64,000 nt of DNA, taken from Maribacter cobaltidurans. Lineage in GTDB: Bacteria > Bacteroidota > Bacteroidia > Flavobacteriales > Flavobacteriaceae. A model generated the notes under the pieces. The model saw only the letters and a list, made by a program, of their open reading frames with translations, ran no database searches and was not told the DNA's origin. The position numbers were made by a program, and so were the translations under genes. Location: assembly GCF_002269385.1 (NCBI RefSeq), contig NZ_CP022957.1, positions 429,001 to 493,000 on the forward strand, in the 5' to 3' direction. This document shows positions 8,762 through 17,263 of this stretch, piece by piece; position 1 is the stretch's first letter; the number at the start of each line of letters is the position of its first letter.

Positions 8762-9433
8762 TTGAAGCAAACAGTTAAATCGATTTTCATATTCGCCTTT
8801 ATACTTTTCGGAATATGGGCCAATGTCAGTGCCCAAGAAAAACCCGCTTTTTCAGAGGAAGTAAAGGCTCTGACACAAAAAAACGACTCCCTTTGGGACA
8901 GAAGCAAGGAAACTATAGTTTTTACGGGAAGCTCCAGCATCCGGAAATGGGACAATTTGCAAGAATCCTTTCCAAACCATCAGGTTTTGAATATGGGCTT
9001 TGGGGGTTCCCAGGCTTCGGACTTGCTATTTTATTTGGATACCTTGGTAATACGTTATAATCCTACCAAGGTCTTTATTTATGAAGGCGACAACGATATT
9101 TCGGCCAAAAAAAGACCTCGAGAAATTATCGGTACCACGAAGAGCATTATCGCCAAACTCAAAGCAGGGAACCCAGACGTGAAAATTGTACTGATATCCG
9201 CCAAACCAAGTATTAGCCGATGGAACTTGAGAGGAAAATACAGAAGGCTCAACAGAAAATTTGAAAGACTAAGCAAAAAAGATGAAGCCCTGCTTTTCGT
9301 CGATGTTTGGAATCCTATGCTAAACGGAAGAAAATTGAAAAAAGATATCTTTATATCCGATGGTTTGCACATGAACTCCAAAGGATATGATATTTGGTAC
9401 AACACCATGCAACACCTAGTAAATAACCTATAA
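8762..9433 (+). CDS. Secreted SGNH/GDSL hydrolase
   Basis: Translation from the TTG at 8762 gives 223 residues with a signal peptide ending near residue 25 (NVSAQ). No nearby in-frame ATG would keep that signal. SGNH blocks are visible: FTGSSSIRKW (nucleophile Ser in 57-59), NMGFGGS (Gly), YEGDNDI (Asn111) and SDGLH (Asp200, His203). Proteins of this shape are often GDSL-like lipases, acetylhydrolases or platelet-activating-factor acetylhydrolase-like enzymes. Here a carbohydrate deacetylase is plausible because the next gene, 10 bases downstream, is a hexosaminidase. Family membership is clear; the substrate is not. Confidence 0.87.
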   Translation: MKQTVKSIFIFAFILFGIWANVSAQEKPAFSEEVKALTQKNDSLWDRSKETIVFTGSSSIRKWDNLQESFPNHQVLNMGFGGSQASDLLFYLDTLVIRYNPTKVFIYEGDNDISAKKRPREIIGTTKSIIAKLKAGNPDVKIVLISAKPSISRWNLRGKYRRLNRKFERLSKKDEALLFVDVWNPMLNGRKLKKDIFISDGLHMNSKGYDIWYNTMQHLVNNL

Positions 9434-9443
9434 CCCCCTTAAA

Positions 9444-11060
9444 ATGATAAAAACTATTTTTATTAGAAGTCTGTTTTTCCTTTCCCTAGTAATGGTGATT
9501 TTGGCTTGCCAAAACGAGCAAAAAAAGCCCAGAATACCAATGCCGGTTACGGATTTGTCAGCGGTAAGCCTTATTCCAAAGCCTGTAAAGACCATAGCCA
9601 CTAATTCTGCTTTTGCACTTGATCAATTTACGGCTATTTATACGTCAAAAAGTGCCACGGGATTTGATAAAGTGGGCGAATTTTTAGCACAAAAAATTAA
9701 GGAGAAAATCAATTTGGACGTACCTGTAAACCAAGAAAGCACCAATACCGTTGACCGTGTAATTTATATTAACCAATCGGACAGTCTCGAATTGAATACT
9801 CCAGAAGCCTATCAACTGTACATAAACCAAGACTCCATTATTTTAAATGCCAATACTTCAGAGGGCGCTTTTAGAGGCATCCAGACCCTGCGGCAGTTGG
9901 TTCCGGATGTGAGTAACGATACCTTGGCCGAACAAAAAATTTGGCCAATACCTTCAGGGAAAATAACCGACAATCCAAATTTTGGGTATCGAGGCGCCAT
10001 GTTGGACGTGGCCCGACATTTCTTTAGTGTGGAGGACGTAAAGAAATATATTGACCTATTATCCTATTATAAATTCAATAGTCTTCACCTACATCTATCC
10101 GATGATCAAGGATGGCGCATAGAAATAAAATCATGGCCAAAACTTACCGAGATTGGAGGAAGTACCGAAGTAGGTGGAGAATCTGGAGGTTTCTATACTC
10201 AAGAAGATTATAAGGAGATTGTGCGGTATGCCCAAGAAAGATATATGACCATTATTCCTGAAATCGATATGCCTGGCCACACAAACTCAGCCTCGGTTTC
10301 CTATCCTTTTCTAAACGGTAACGGAAAAACACCAAAGCTTTATGAAGGCATGCAGGTGGGATTTAGCACTTTTGACACTAGAAAAGATACCGTTTATGCT
10401 TTCATAGACGATGTGGTACGGGAAATCTCTGAAATGACCCCAGGCCCCTATTTTCATATGGGAGGCGATGAAAGCCATGTCACCAAAAAGAACGACTATA
10501 TCTACTTTGTCAACAAGGTGGAAAAAATAGTACAAAAGCATGGAAAAAGAATGATCGGTTGGGATGAGATTGCCAATGCAGATATCGATTCCAACGCCAT
10601 TGCCCAATGGTGGGCCAGTGAAGAAAATGCAAAAAAAGCAGTCGCTAAAAACATGAAGGTAATAGTTTCCCCTGCCAAAAAATCCTATTTGGATATGCAG
10701 TATGATTCGCTTACCAAGCTTGGTTTACATTGGGCGGGTTATATTCCTGTGGATACGGCGTACCAATGGACGCCTGAGGATTATGGTATTCCCAAAGAAA
10801 ACATTTTGGGGACAGAGGCTCCCTTATGGTCGGAGACTATTAGTAATATTGAAGAATTGGAGTATTTGGCATTTCCTCGTGTCATAGGGTATTCTGAACT
10901 GGCCTGGACTAAACCTGAAAACAGGAATTGGGAAGACTACAAGGTCAGATTAGGTGACCAAGCCCCATTTTTAGAAAGAAACAATGTGAACTACTACCAT
11001 TCCCCATTGATTGACTGGAAGAAAAGTAAGTACACGTACGAGACCATAGAAAAGGATTAA
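9444..11060 (+). CDS. GH20 beta-N-acetylhexosaminidase, lipoprotein
   Basis: The 538-residue lipoprotein (VILAC, Cys22) has the GH20 N-terminal domain (about 40-165) and then the TIM barrel starting FGYRGAMLDVARHF. Catalysis in this family is substrate-assisted and uses an Asp-Glu pair, seen here as HMGGDES with Asp342 and Glu343. LHLHLSDDQGWRIEIK and PEIDMPGHTNSA are further family signatures. It releases terminal GlcNAc or GalNAc from glycans such as chitin fragments or glycoproteins, most likely at the outer membrane or in the periplasm. It is the last gene of the aquaporin-esterase-SGNH-GH20 operon and is followed by a strong terminator. Confidence 0.95.
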   Translation: MIKTIFIRSLFFLSLVMVILACQNEQKKPRIPMPVTDLSAVSLIPKPVKTIATNSAFALDQFTAIYTSKSATGFDKVGEFLAQKIKEKINLDVPVNQESTNTVDRVIYINQSDSLELNTPEAYQLYINQDSIILNANTSEGAFRGIQTLRQLVPDVSNDTLAEQKIWPIPSGKITDNPNFGYRGAMLDVARHFFSVEDVKKYIDLLSYYKFNSLHLHLSDDQGWRIEIKSWPKLTEIGGSTEVGGESGGFYTQEDYKEIVRYAQERYMTIIPEIDMPGHTNSASVSYPFLNGNGKTPKLYEGMQVGFSTFDTRKDTVYAFIDDVVREISEMTPGPYFHMGGDESHVTKKNDYIYFVNKVEKIVQKHGKRMIGWDEIANADIDSNAIAQWWASEENAKKAVAKNMKVIVSPAKKSYLDMQYDSLTKLGLHWAGYIPVDTAYQWTPEDYGIPKENILGTEAPLWSETISNIEELEYLAFPRVIGYSELAWTKPENRNWEDYKVRLGDQAPFLERNNVNYYHSPLIDWKKSKYTYETIEKD

Positions 11061-11080
11061 AGAATTCTATTTAAAAATAA

Positions 11081-11109
11081 AAAAAGGCCCTTAAACAGGG
11101 CCTTTTTTT
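11081..11109. terminator. Bidirectional intrinsic terminator
   Basis: The stem AAAAAGGCCC/GGGCCTTTTT encloses the loop TTAAACA, with a T-run on the plus strand and an A-run serving as the T-run for the minus strand. It lies between the convergent GH20 gene and the amidohydrolase gene, so it can stop both. Confidence 0.9.
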
Positions 11110-14100
11110 ATTTTTCTATTCCCGGTACATCAACCGGACCTTTATTATTCCATTCAAAGGGCTCCGCCTCAATTTCGGTTGGCCATGTTACGTTTAGCGT
11201 GCCAGCCTCATACACTTTACCATTCTTGATAACATGGGACACCGTGTTTGTATTTCTTAAATCGTCCAACGGATTTTTATCAAGAATTACGATATCGGCC
11301 AATTTGCCCGGCTCTAAACTTCCCAAATCACCGTCAAGACCGATGGCTTCCGCACCAATGATGGTCGCTACCTTTAGGGCGTCCATGGGTTTCATACCGC
11401 CACTAGCTACTGACCATAACTCCCAATGAAAGCCAAGACCCTGCAATTGTCCATGGCTGCCAATCCCGGCCAAACCACCAGCTTCCACCAAGGACTTCAT
11501 AAATTCTGCGTGTTTCTTAAATATATGCTCCTCATCCATAAACCAACCTGGTCTTCTCCTACTCTTGCTTGCCAATTCCTTGTACGGTGTATAGTGTTGA
11601 AGTTTTTTATCTCCCCAGACATCCTCCCTGGAATAATAGTAATTCTCGGCCCAAGGCCCTCCATAAGAAACCAACAAAGTTGGAGTAACCGCCATTTTGG
11701 ATTCTGCAATGGTTTTAACCACATCCTCGTAGATGGGATAAATCGGTAAAGAATGCTCATGACCTGGATAACCATCTATGAGTTGGGTCATATTCAATTT
11801 AAAATCCAAACCACCTTCCGTTGTGGGCATCAATTTTAATTCCTTACAGGCTTCGATTACCCATTGCCGTTGCTGCCTGTTCCCTACCAAATACATTTTA
11901 ATGGTCTTGGTATCGAAATAGTCACTGTACTGCCGTAATACATCTTTGGTATGTTCCAAACTTTCCAATTGATAGCCCCAATACCCCAAACCTGGGCCGG
12001 TACTGTAAATCCTTGGTCCATCTATCATTCCCGCATCTACCATATCACCGTAGGTCAATACATCCGTAGTGCCGGTCTGGGGATCCCTTGTTGTGGTAAC
12101 CCCATAGGCCAAGTTGGCGGCGTACATCCACACTTGTTGTTTATGAATGCCCCATGCCGGCCTTAAATGGGCATGCGTGTCCACAAAACCTGGTAATATG
12201 GTTTTACCGGACATTTCCATTTCCCTTGTTCCATTGGGAATCTGGATACTTCCAGAAGGACCTACTGATTTAATTCTATTATTCTCGATAAGTATATCAC
12301 CATTTTCCAAAACCTCATCATCTTTCATTGAAATGATTCGGGCCCCTTTTAGCAACAAGGTACCTTCGGGAATATCCTTTGCATAGCTTACCTTTATTTT
12401 ATATTCATCTGCCTTGAACTCTGGAAGTTCGGTATCGTCCTTTTTATCCGTAGAATCCTTTTTCTTTTCTTCTTTTTTCTTCTTGGTTACTTCGGCAATA
12501 CTATCCTTGAATTTTTTCCCTTCGGCCACATCATATACAAAATGACTTGAACCTAAAGACCAGTGGACTTTTTTACTTGTGCCGGACCAAATTGGGAACT
12601 CTCCCCCAATCTTGGTCAATTTCATGGCCGGAAATGCTGCTTTGTCCGCCTTAGCTACGGAAACCGTTGGGGTCTTACCGTATTTAGGAATGGTAGCTAC
12701 ATAGATATCATTGTTAATTTTTGTCAAGGCCGAAGTTCCGTCAGGAGAAATGCGGATTTCGTCCGGTTTTGATGATTTGTCCTTATCATCGGCCCCAACG
12801 GAATTGGGTAAAACGGCATGATCATCCAGAAAATCTTGGGAACCATAGGTTACAATCCCCTTCAATTTTAGATGTTCCTTTTCATCGGTGCCGTCCCATC
12901 GGATGGAGACCAGTCCCTTTTCGGAATCCGTCAAATAGATACGGTCGTCCCCTTTGGTAAAATGTGGTACTGACCTATTCCTTGATTTGTCAATAAAGTT
13001 GATTTTGCCTCCATCCTTGGAAATCCATACCAAATCTTCCATATTCCTGCTAGAATACAATCCCAATAAATCCTGAAAAGATTGTGCCGAGCCCCTGTGA
13101 AAAGCAATTCGGTCCGAATTGTAAGACCAAGCAGGATACGTATACAGACCAGGTTCTGAAGTAAGTTTAGTTAACCTTGTCCTTCCGTTAACATTTGCCG
13201 TGTATAGATGCCCACCCTCTTTTTCCCAAGTAGTAAAAACCAAAGTGGAACCATCCGGCGACCAAGCGGGCTGAGCTTCTATAAAATCATTTTCCGTGAC
13301 CCTTTTCGGTGTTCCGTTGGGAAAATCCATGATATAGAGTCGGTTCAAGGCGGTAAATGCCAGTTTACGACCATCGGGTGATGGTTTTGCATCCCTAATC
13401 TGTGTGGCCAAAGCTTCTTTTGAATCGGCAATGGGATATTTAAATGAAAGTCTTGGGCCCAAATCCAATGCCACATCTACGGAAAAAGGAATTTCCCTTG
13501 CATTATTTCCCTCGATGGAAATCGCATAAATCTTTCCTCCATAAGAGGTTATTAATTGTTTACTATCTGGAGTGAAAGACATTGCAGGAAGCACGCCCAA
13601 AGGCGCAATGGACTCTTGTTCATCCCTTTGGACAGGATAGGCCAACCAACGCTCATCACCATTATCCAAGTTGCGGAGAATGAGACCTGTTTCCGTCTCG
13701 TAACGTGTACCGTATACCAGCCATTTACCGTCCGGGGAAAGGGTTGGAGTAAACGCAGAGCCATACTTGGAGGTAATTACGGCCATCTTACCATCTTCCA
13801 TGTCATACGTGCCAATTTGATATTGTGGTAGTTGGGCATTATAGTTCCAAGCACTCCGCCTTTGAGAGAAATAGACCAGTTTACCATCCGGACTTATGGC
13901 CGGGTCTATAAGTTTGATATTCTCCGGCTCACTTACCAATTGGCTACCAGATCCGCCATCTTTATGATAAATATGGGGCTTAATATTTCTTCTTCCCTTT
14001 ACACCGATGATATAGTCACCATCTGGAGTCCACTCCGCGGAAAAGAAATTATGTTTTTTTTCCTCTGTAATTTGCTTTTCCTCTTTGGACTGTAAATCGA

Positions 14101-14458
14101 GGGTCCAAATATTATCCGAACCACTTTTGTCCGAAATAAAAACCAGACTTTTACCATCCGGACTGTATCTAGGATGCACATCATATTGCATACCATTGGT
14201 AATTCTCGTGGCCTTTCCACCGGTTATAGGCATTGTATAGATATCCCCCATAAGGTCGAATACGATAGTCTTTCCATCGGGACTTACATCTAGGGAAATC
14301 CAAGTTCCCTTGTCTGTGGTAAACGAAATTTTCCTTTCCGGTTCCAAAGGAAGTTCCTTAGTAGCCTGTTTTGTCGTGTCCTTAGATTGTTGGGCCGATA
14401 ATGAAAGTCCAAACACAAAACACATAACTAGCGGGATGCGGCGTACAAATGTTTTCAT
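11108..14458 (-). CDS. Beta-propeller (PD40/TolB-like) plus amidohydrolase fusion, secreted
   Basis: The 1116-residue protein has a signal peptide (cleavage near 22, LSLSAQQ). Residues from about 40 to 650 carry many WD40-like PD40 strands of the form SPDGKxLVF, as in TolB and Tricorn propellers. After a Lys/Glu-rich linker the C-terminal 430 residues form an amidohydrolase with the metal motif GFVDTHAHLRP, a His in PGHEHSLPI and the closing PGKLADIVILDKNP. Where amidohydrolases usually have the last catalytic Asp (GSD/GTD), the sequence reads AGIGSHGQ. The class is common in Bacteroidota and has been called imidazolonepropionase-like, but its substrate is unknown. The propeller probably binds or gates a peptide or polymer substrate. 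Confidence 0.9.
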   Translation of the reverse strand: MKTFVRRIPLVMCFVFGLSLSAQQSKDTTKQATKELPLEPERKISFTTDKGTWISLDVSPDGKTIVFDLMGDIYTMPITGGKATRITNGMQYDVHPRYSPDGKSLVFISDKSGSDNIWTLDLQSKEEKQITEEKKHNFFSAEWTPDGDYIIGVKGRRNIKPHIYHKDGGSGSQLVSEPENIKLIDPAISPDGKLVYFSQRRSAWNYNAQLPQYQIGTYDMEDGKMAVITSKYGSAFTPTLSPDGKWLVYGTRYETETGLILRNLDNGDERWLAYPVQRDEQESIAPLGVLPAMSFTPDSKQLITSYGGKIYAISIEGNNAREIPFSVDVALDLGPRLSFKYPIADSKEALATQIRDAKPSPDGRKLAFTALNRLYIMDFPNGTPKRVTENDFIEAQPAWSPDGSTLVFTTWEKEGGHLYTANVNGRTRLTKLTSEPGLYTYPAWSYNSDRIAFHRGSAQSFQDLLGLYSSRNMEDLVWISKDGGKINFIDKSRNRSVPHFTKGDDRIYLTDSEKGLVSIRWDGTDEKEHLKLKGIVTYGSQDFLDDHAVLPNSVGADDKDKSSKPDEIRISPDGTSALTKINNDIYVATIPKYGKTPTVSVAKADKAAFPAMKLTKIGGEFPIWSGTSKKVHWSLGSSHFVYDVAEGKKFKDSIAEVTKKKKEEKKKDSTDKKDDTELPEFKADEYKIKVSYAKDIPEGTLLLKGARIISMKDDEVLENGDILIENNRIKSVGPSGSIQIPNGTREMEMSGKTILPGFVDTHAHLRPAWGIHKQQVWMYAANLAYGVTTTRDPQTGTTDVLTYGDMVDAGMIDGPRIYSTGPGLGYWGYQLESLEHTKDVLRQYSDYFDTKTIKMYLVGNRQQRQWVIEACKELKLMPTTEGGLDFKLNMTQLIDGYPGHEHSLPIYPIYEDVVKTIAESKMAVTPTLLVSYGGPWAENYYYSREDVWGDKKLQHYTPYKELASKSRRRPGWFMDEEHIFKKHAEFMKSLVEAGGLAGIGSHGQLQGLGFHWELWSVASGGMKPMDALKVATIIGAEAIGLDGDLGSLEPGKLADIVILDKNPLDDLRNTNTVSHVIKNGKVYEAGTLNVTWPTEIEAEPFEWNNKGPVDVPGIEK

Positions 14459-14513
14459 TTTTTATAATTTAGAAGAAGTTTCTAAATATACTGAATACAA
14501 AGCCCAATACATA

Positions 14514-14546
14514 CGAAAAAGCCCCGATTTTACAATCAGGGCTTCT
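14514..14546 (-). terminator. Intrinsic terminator after the DUF5606 gene
   Basis: On the minus strand AAGCCCTGAT pairs with ATCGGGGCTT (one mismatch) around a short loop and is followed by TTTTT. It lies 20 bases past the stop of the gene ending at 14566. Confidence 0.75.
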
Positions 14547-14565
14547 ATAGTAACGAAACGCTAAA

Positions 14566-15000
14566 CTACTTTTTCTCCTCGGTTTCCTTCTCTTCTTTTG
14601 GAGCCTCTTCCTTGGAGAAATCCGCCAAGTCCTTTTCGACCAAAATATTGTACCACTGTATTATTTTTTTGATGTCGCTTACGTAGACCCTGTCCTCATC
14701 ATAATTGGGAAGCACTTCAAAGAAATACTCCTCCAATTTTATCTTTTCATCCTTATGGCCTACGGATGTTTTGCCGCCATTTTCCTTTTCCTGGATTTTC
14801 AAAAAGACCTCCCTTAAAGGTAATTCCTCGTCCAAGGTATAAATAGCAATTTCAGAAAGTACACTCACATTGCTACGTAACCCCACACTGATTTTTTTAC
14901 CGTCCAGTAATGATTCTGCCACAAAGCCAGTCCTTGTTTGTGTTATTAGTTTGTACAAACCAGGTTTACCACCTACCGACAATATTTTCTCCAAAGCCAT
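14566..15000 (-). CDS. DUF5606 family protein
   Basis: A 144-residue cytoplasmic protein beginning MALEKILSVGGKPGLYKL. The start at 15000 is preferred over an ATG two codons earlier because family members begin right before this phrase. The N-terminal half (to about 75) is a small beta-rich domain; the C-terminal half carries YFFEVLPNYDEDRVYVSD and then KKIIQWYNILVE. The last 25 residues are Glu/Lys-rich and probably disordered. The family is restricted to Bacteroidota and has no known function. It lies downstream of def with a 64-base gap on the same strand, so partial co-transcription is possible. Confidence 0.85.
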   Translation of the reverse strand: MALEKILSVGGKPGLYKLITQTRTGFVAESLLDGKKISVGLRSNVSVLSEIAIYTLDEELPLREVFLKIQEKENGGKTSVGHKDEKIKLEEYFFEVLPNYDEDRVYVSDIKKIIQWYNILVEKDLADFSKEEAPKEEKETEEKK

Positions 15001-15064
15001 ATGCAATAATTTTTGTTTTTTGAGTGGGCAAAGATGCCACTTTTCTAATAATTAATACACCTCT

Positions 15065-15655
15065 TTACCTTCCTTTTTTCTGATTGGGGAAACGCATCCT
15101 GTAGTCCACATTTATTTTCCCCTTGGATATATTGGCCAATCTCCCTTTTAACAAACGCTTTTTTAAGGATGACAATTTATCCGTGAAAAGAATGCCTTCA
15201 ATATGGTCATACTCATGCTGAATAACCCTAGCTAGAAGTCCGTCATAGATTTCTACATGCTCCTTAAAGGTATCGTCTAGATAGTTAATTTTTATTCGCT
15301 CTTTTCTATTAACGTCCTCCCGAATATCCGGGATACTCAGGCAACCTTCATTAAAAAGCCATTCCTCACCACTTTCCTCTTCTATATGGGCATTGATAAA
15401 AACCTGCTTAAAACCATTCAGCTGCTTTTGCTCTTCCTTGGTTAAATCCTCATCATCCGAAAATGGGGTAGTATCCACAACAAAAAGTCGTATGGGCAAG
15501 CCTATTTGGGGAGCGGCCAAACCGACACCGCTAGCATTATACATGGTTTCCCACATGTTGGAGATGAGTTCCTTTAAGTTTGGATAATCCTTATCAATGT
15601 CCTCCCCTACTTTTCGTAAAACAGGATCTCCGTAGGCTATAATCGGTAATGTCAT
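15065..15655 (-). CDS. def: Peptide deformylase
   Basis: The 196-residue metalloenzyme removes the formyl group from the N-terminal Met of nascent proteins. All three motifs are present: GVGLAAPQIG (43-52), EGCLSIP (103-109, metal ligand Cys105) and QHEYDH (146-151, ligands His147 and His151 with catalytic Glu148). The length is normal for a type I enzyme of this phylum. The ATG is directly adjacent to the stop of ruvX, indicating translational coupling. Confidence 0.97.
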   Translation of the reverse strand: MTLPIIAYGDPVLRKVGEDIDKDYPNLKELISNMWETMYNASGVGLAAPQIGLPIRLFVVDTTPFSDDEDLTKEEQKQLNGFKQVFINAHIEEESGEEWLFNEGCLSIPDIREDVNRKERIKINYLDDTFKEHVEIYDGLLARVIQHEYDHIEGILFTDKLSSLKKRLLKGRLANISKGKINVDYRMRFPNQKKGR

Positions 15656-16066
15656 TTATATTCGCTTTAAATAATCTTGTAAAATTAGCGTCGCACTGAT
15701 TTCATCGATCAGTTCCTTGTTCCTGCGCTGCTTTTTTTTCAACCCACCATCCAACATACTTTGAAAGGCCATTTTGGAAGTAAAACGTTCATCCTGTCTT
15801 ACCACTTTCAAATTTGGAAAACTTACGGAAAGTTGTTTCAAAAATGGTGTAATATATACCTCAGACTCGGATGGTTGATTATTCATTTGTTTAGGCTCCC
15901 CAACCACCAATACATCGACTGATTCCTCCTCAAGATATTGAGTCAAAAAAGGAATAAGGTCGTTGGTAGGAACCGTAGTCAAGCCTGATGCTATAATTCG
16001 TAATTCATCAGTAACCGCAACACCGGTTCTCTTTTGGCCATAATCCAACGCAAGAATCCTTCCCAA
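15656..16066 (-). CDS. ruvX: Holliday junction resolvase-like RuvX/YqgF
   Basis: The 136-residue protein starts with a TTG at 16064-16066 and reads MGRILALDYGQKRTGVAV. This RNase H-like motif carries the first catalytic Asp. VDVLVVGEPKQMN and VRQDERFTS follow at the expected spacing and give the Glu and second Asp. In bacteria YqgF/RuvX takes part in 16S rRNA 5'-end maturation and has been proposed as a Holliday junction nuclease. It is the first gene of the ruvX-def pair. A -7 box lies 14 bases upstream of its start. Confidence 0.93.
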   Translation of the reverse strand: MGRILALDYGQKRTGVAVTDELRIIASGLTTVPTNDLIPFLTQYLEEESVDVLVVGEPKQMNNQPSESEVYITPFLKQLSVSFPNLKVVRQDERFTSKMAFQSMLDGGLKKKQRRNKELIDEISATLILQDYLKRI

Positions 16067-16079
16067 TTTTAATTTTTGG

Positions 16080-16087
16080 CAAAAATA
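16080..16087 (-). promoter_or_regulatory. -7 promoter element of ruvX-def
   Basis: The minus strand reads TATTTTTG, an exact TAnnTTTG match, 14 bases before the TTG start of ruvX. The -33 box is not evident. Confidence 0.45.
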
Positions 16088-16166
16088 AAGGATAATTTGT
16101 TATAAGTAGATGTACCGATGGCTAATTCCTAAGCTTCCGCTTATATTTGACAAAATTTTAATAATA

Positions 16167-16982
16167 ATGACAGATTTACGAAATACCATAGAAAACGCTT
16201 GGGAAGAAAGAGAGCTATTAAAGGAATCACATACACAAAATGCCATTAGGGAAGTCATTGACCTTATAGATTCCGGTAAGTTGCGTTGTGCCGAGCCTAC
16301 CGAAGCTGGCTGGCAAATCAATGAATGGGTTAAAAAGGCCGTAGTGCTTTATTTTCCCATTCAAAAAATGGAAACTTTGGAAGCGGGTATTTTCGAATAT
16401 CATGATAAAATGCCCCTAAAAAGAGGTTATAAAGAAAAAGGAATACGAGTAGTTCCCAATGCAGTGGCCAGACACGGGGCCTATATTTCACCGGGCACTA
16501 TTCTAATGCCAAGTTACGTGAATATTGGTGCATATGTAGACGAAGGAACCATGGTAGATACATGGGCCACGGTTGGAAGCTGTGCACAAATCGGTAAAAA
16601 TGTCCACCTTAGTGGCGGAGTAGGAATTGGAGGTGTGTTGGAACCCTTGCAGGCAGCCCCAGTCATTATTGAGGATAATGCCTTTATTGGATCGAGATGT
16701 ATTGTAGTTGAAGGCGTGCGGGTTGGCAAGGAAGCCGTTCTAGGTGCCAACGTAGTACTTACGGGATCTACCAAAATAATAGATGTTACTGGAGAAAAAC
16801 CCGTGGAGAACAAGGGCTTTGTTCCACCTCGGTCCGTAGTGATTCCTGGCAGTTACACCAAAAAATTTGCCGCGGGAGAATATCAGGTTCCTTGTGCTTT
16901 GATCATTGGAAGACGTAAGGAAAGTACCAATAAAAAAACATCCCTAAACGACGCCCTTAGGGAATATGACGTAGCCGTTTAA
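16167..16982 (+). CDS. dapD: 2,3,4,5-tetrahydropyridine-2,6-dicarboxylate N-succinyltransferase
   Basis: The start is placed at the ATG at 16167 (MTDLRNTIENAWEERE), giving 271 residues, the usual length. An upstream in-frame ATG at 16110 adds 19 hydrophobic residues with no counterpart in the family. The enzyme transfers succinyl from succinyl-CoA to tetrahydrodipicolinate in the diaminopimelate/lysine pathway. Residues 100-235 form the left-handed beta-helix of hexapeptide repeats (for example VNIGAYVDEGTMVDTWATVG, then SGGVGIGGVLEPLQA). The C-terminal VPCALIIGRRK is typical. lysA of the same pathway lies at 54988-56226. Confidence 0.96.
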   Translation: MTDLRNTIENAWEERELLKESHTQNAIREVIDLIDSGKLRCAEPTEAGWQINEWVKKAVVLYFPIQKMETLEAGIFEYHDKMPLKRGYKEKGIRVVPNAVARHGAYISPGTILMPSYVNIGAYVDEGTMVDTWATVGSCAQIGKNVHLSGGVGIGGVLEPLQAAPVIIEDNAFIGSRCIVVEGVRVGKEAVLGANVVLTGSTKIIDVTGEKPVENKGFVPPRSVVIPGSYTKKFAAGEYQVPCALIIGRRKESTNKKTSLNDALREYDVAV

Positions 16983-17005
16983 GGCATTCCGGATCTGAAT
17001 TTTGG

Positions 17006-17050
17006 AGGCTGAAATTTTCGAATTCATAATTTCGAAAATCTCGGCCTTTT
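17006..17050 (+). terminator. Probable terminator after dapD
   Basis: AGGCTGAAATTTTCGAA pairs imperfectly with TTCGAAAATCTCGGCCT across a short AT loop, and TTTTCATTT follows. It lies 24 bases past the dapD stop. The rest of the 16983-17263 gap shows only the promoter box at 17219 and no gene. Confidence 0.7.
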
Positions 17051-17218
17051 CATTTGTCAGACCTTTAAAATTTGAAAAGATTTTTGATTGCTGTCGTTTA
17101 AATGCAAATCATTACGCAACCCAAAACATCTTTTTCCATCTCCTTTTAAAGAAAGGTCTAAGAAGCATTTTGTAAGAATTTTAGTATGAAATACAATTTT
17201 CACCTTTTTTTTTTGTTA

Positions 17219-17226
17219 TACCTTTG
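17219..17226 (+). promoter_or_regulatory. -7 promoter element of the glycosyltransferase at 17264
   Basis: TACCTTTG matches TAnnTTTG exactly, 37 bases before the ATG. A T-run directly precedes it; no canonical -33 TTTG at the right spacing was found. Confidence 0.45.
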
Positions 17227-17263
17227 TTAGCCCAGAGCTATCGACCCTACTTATTATGTAATT

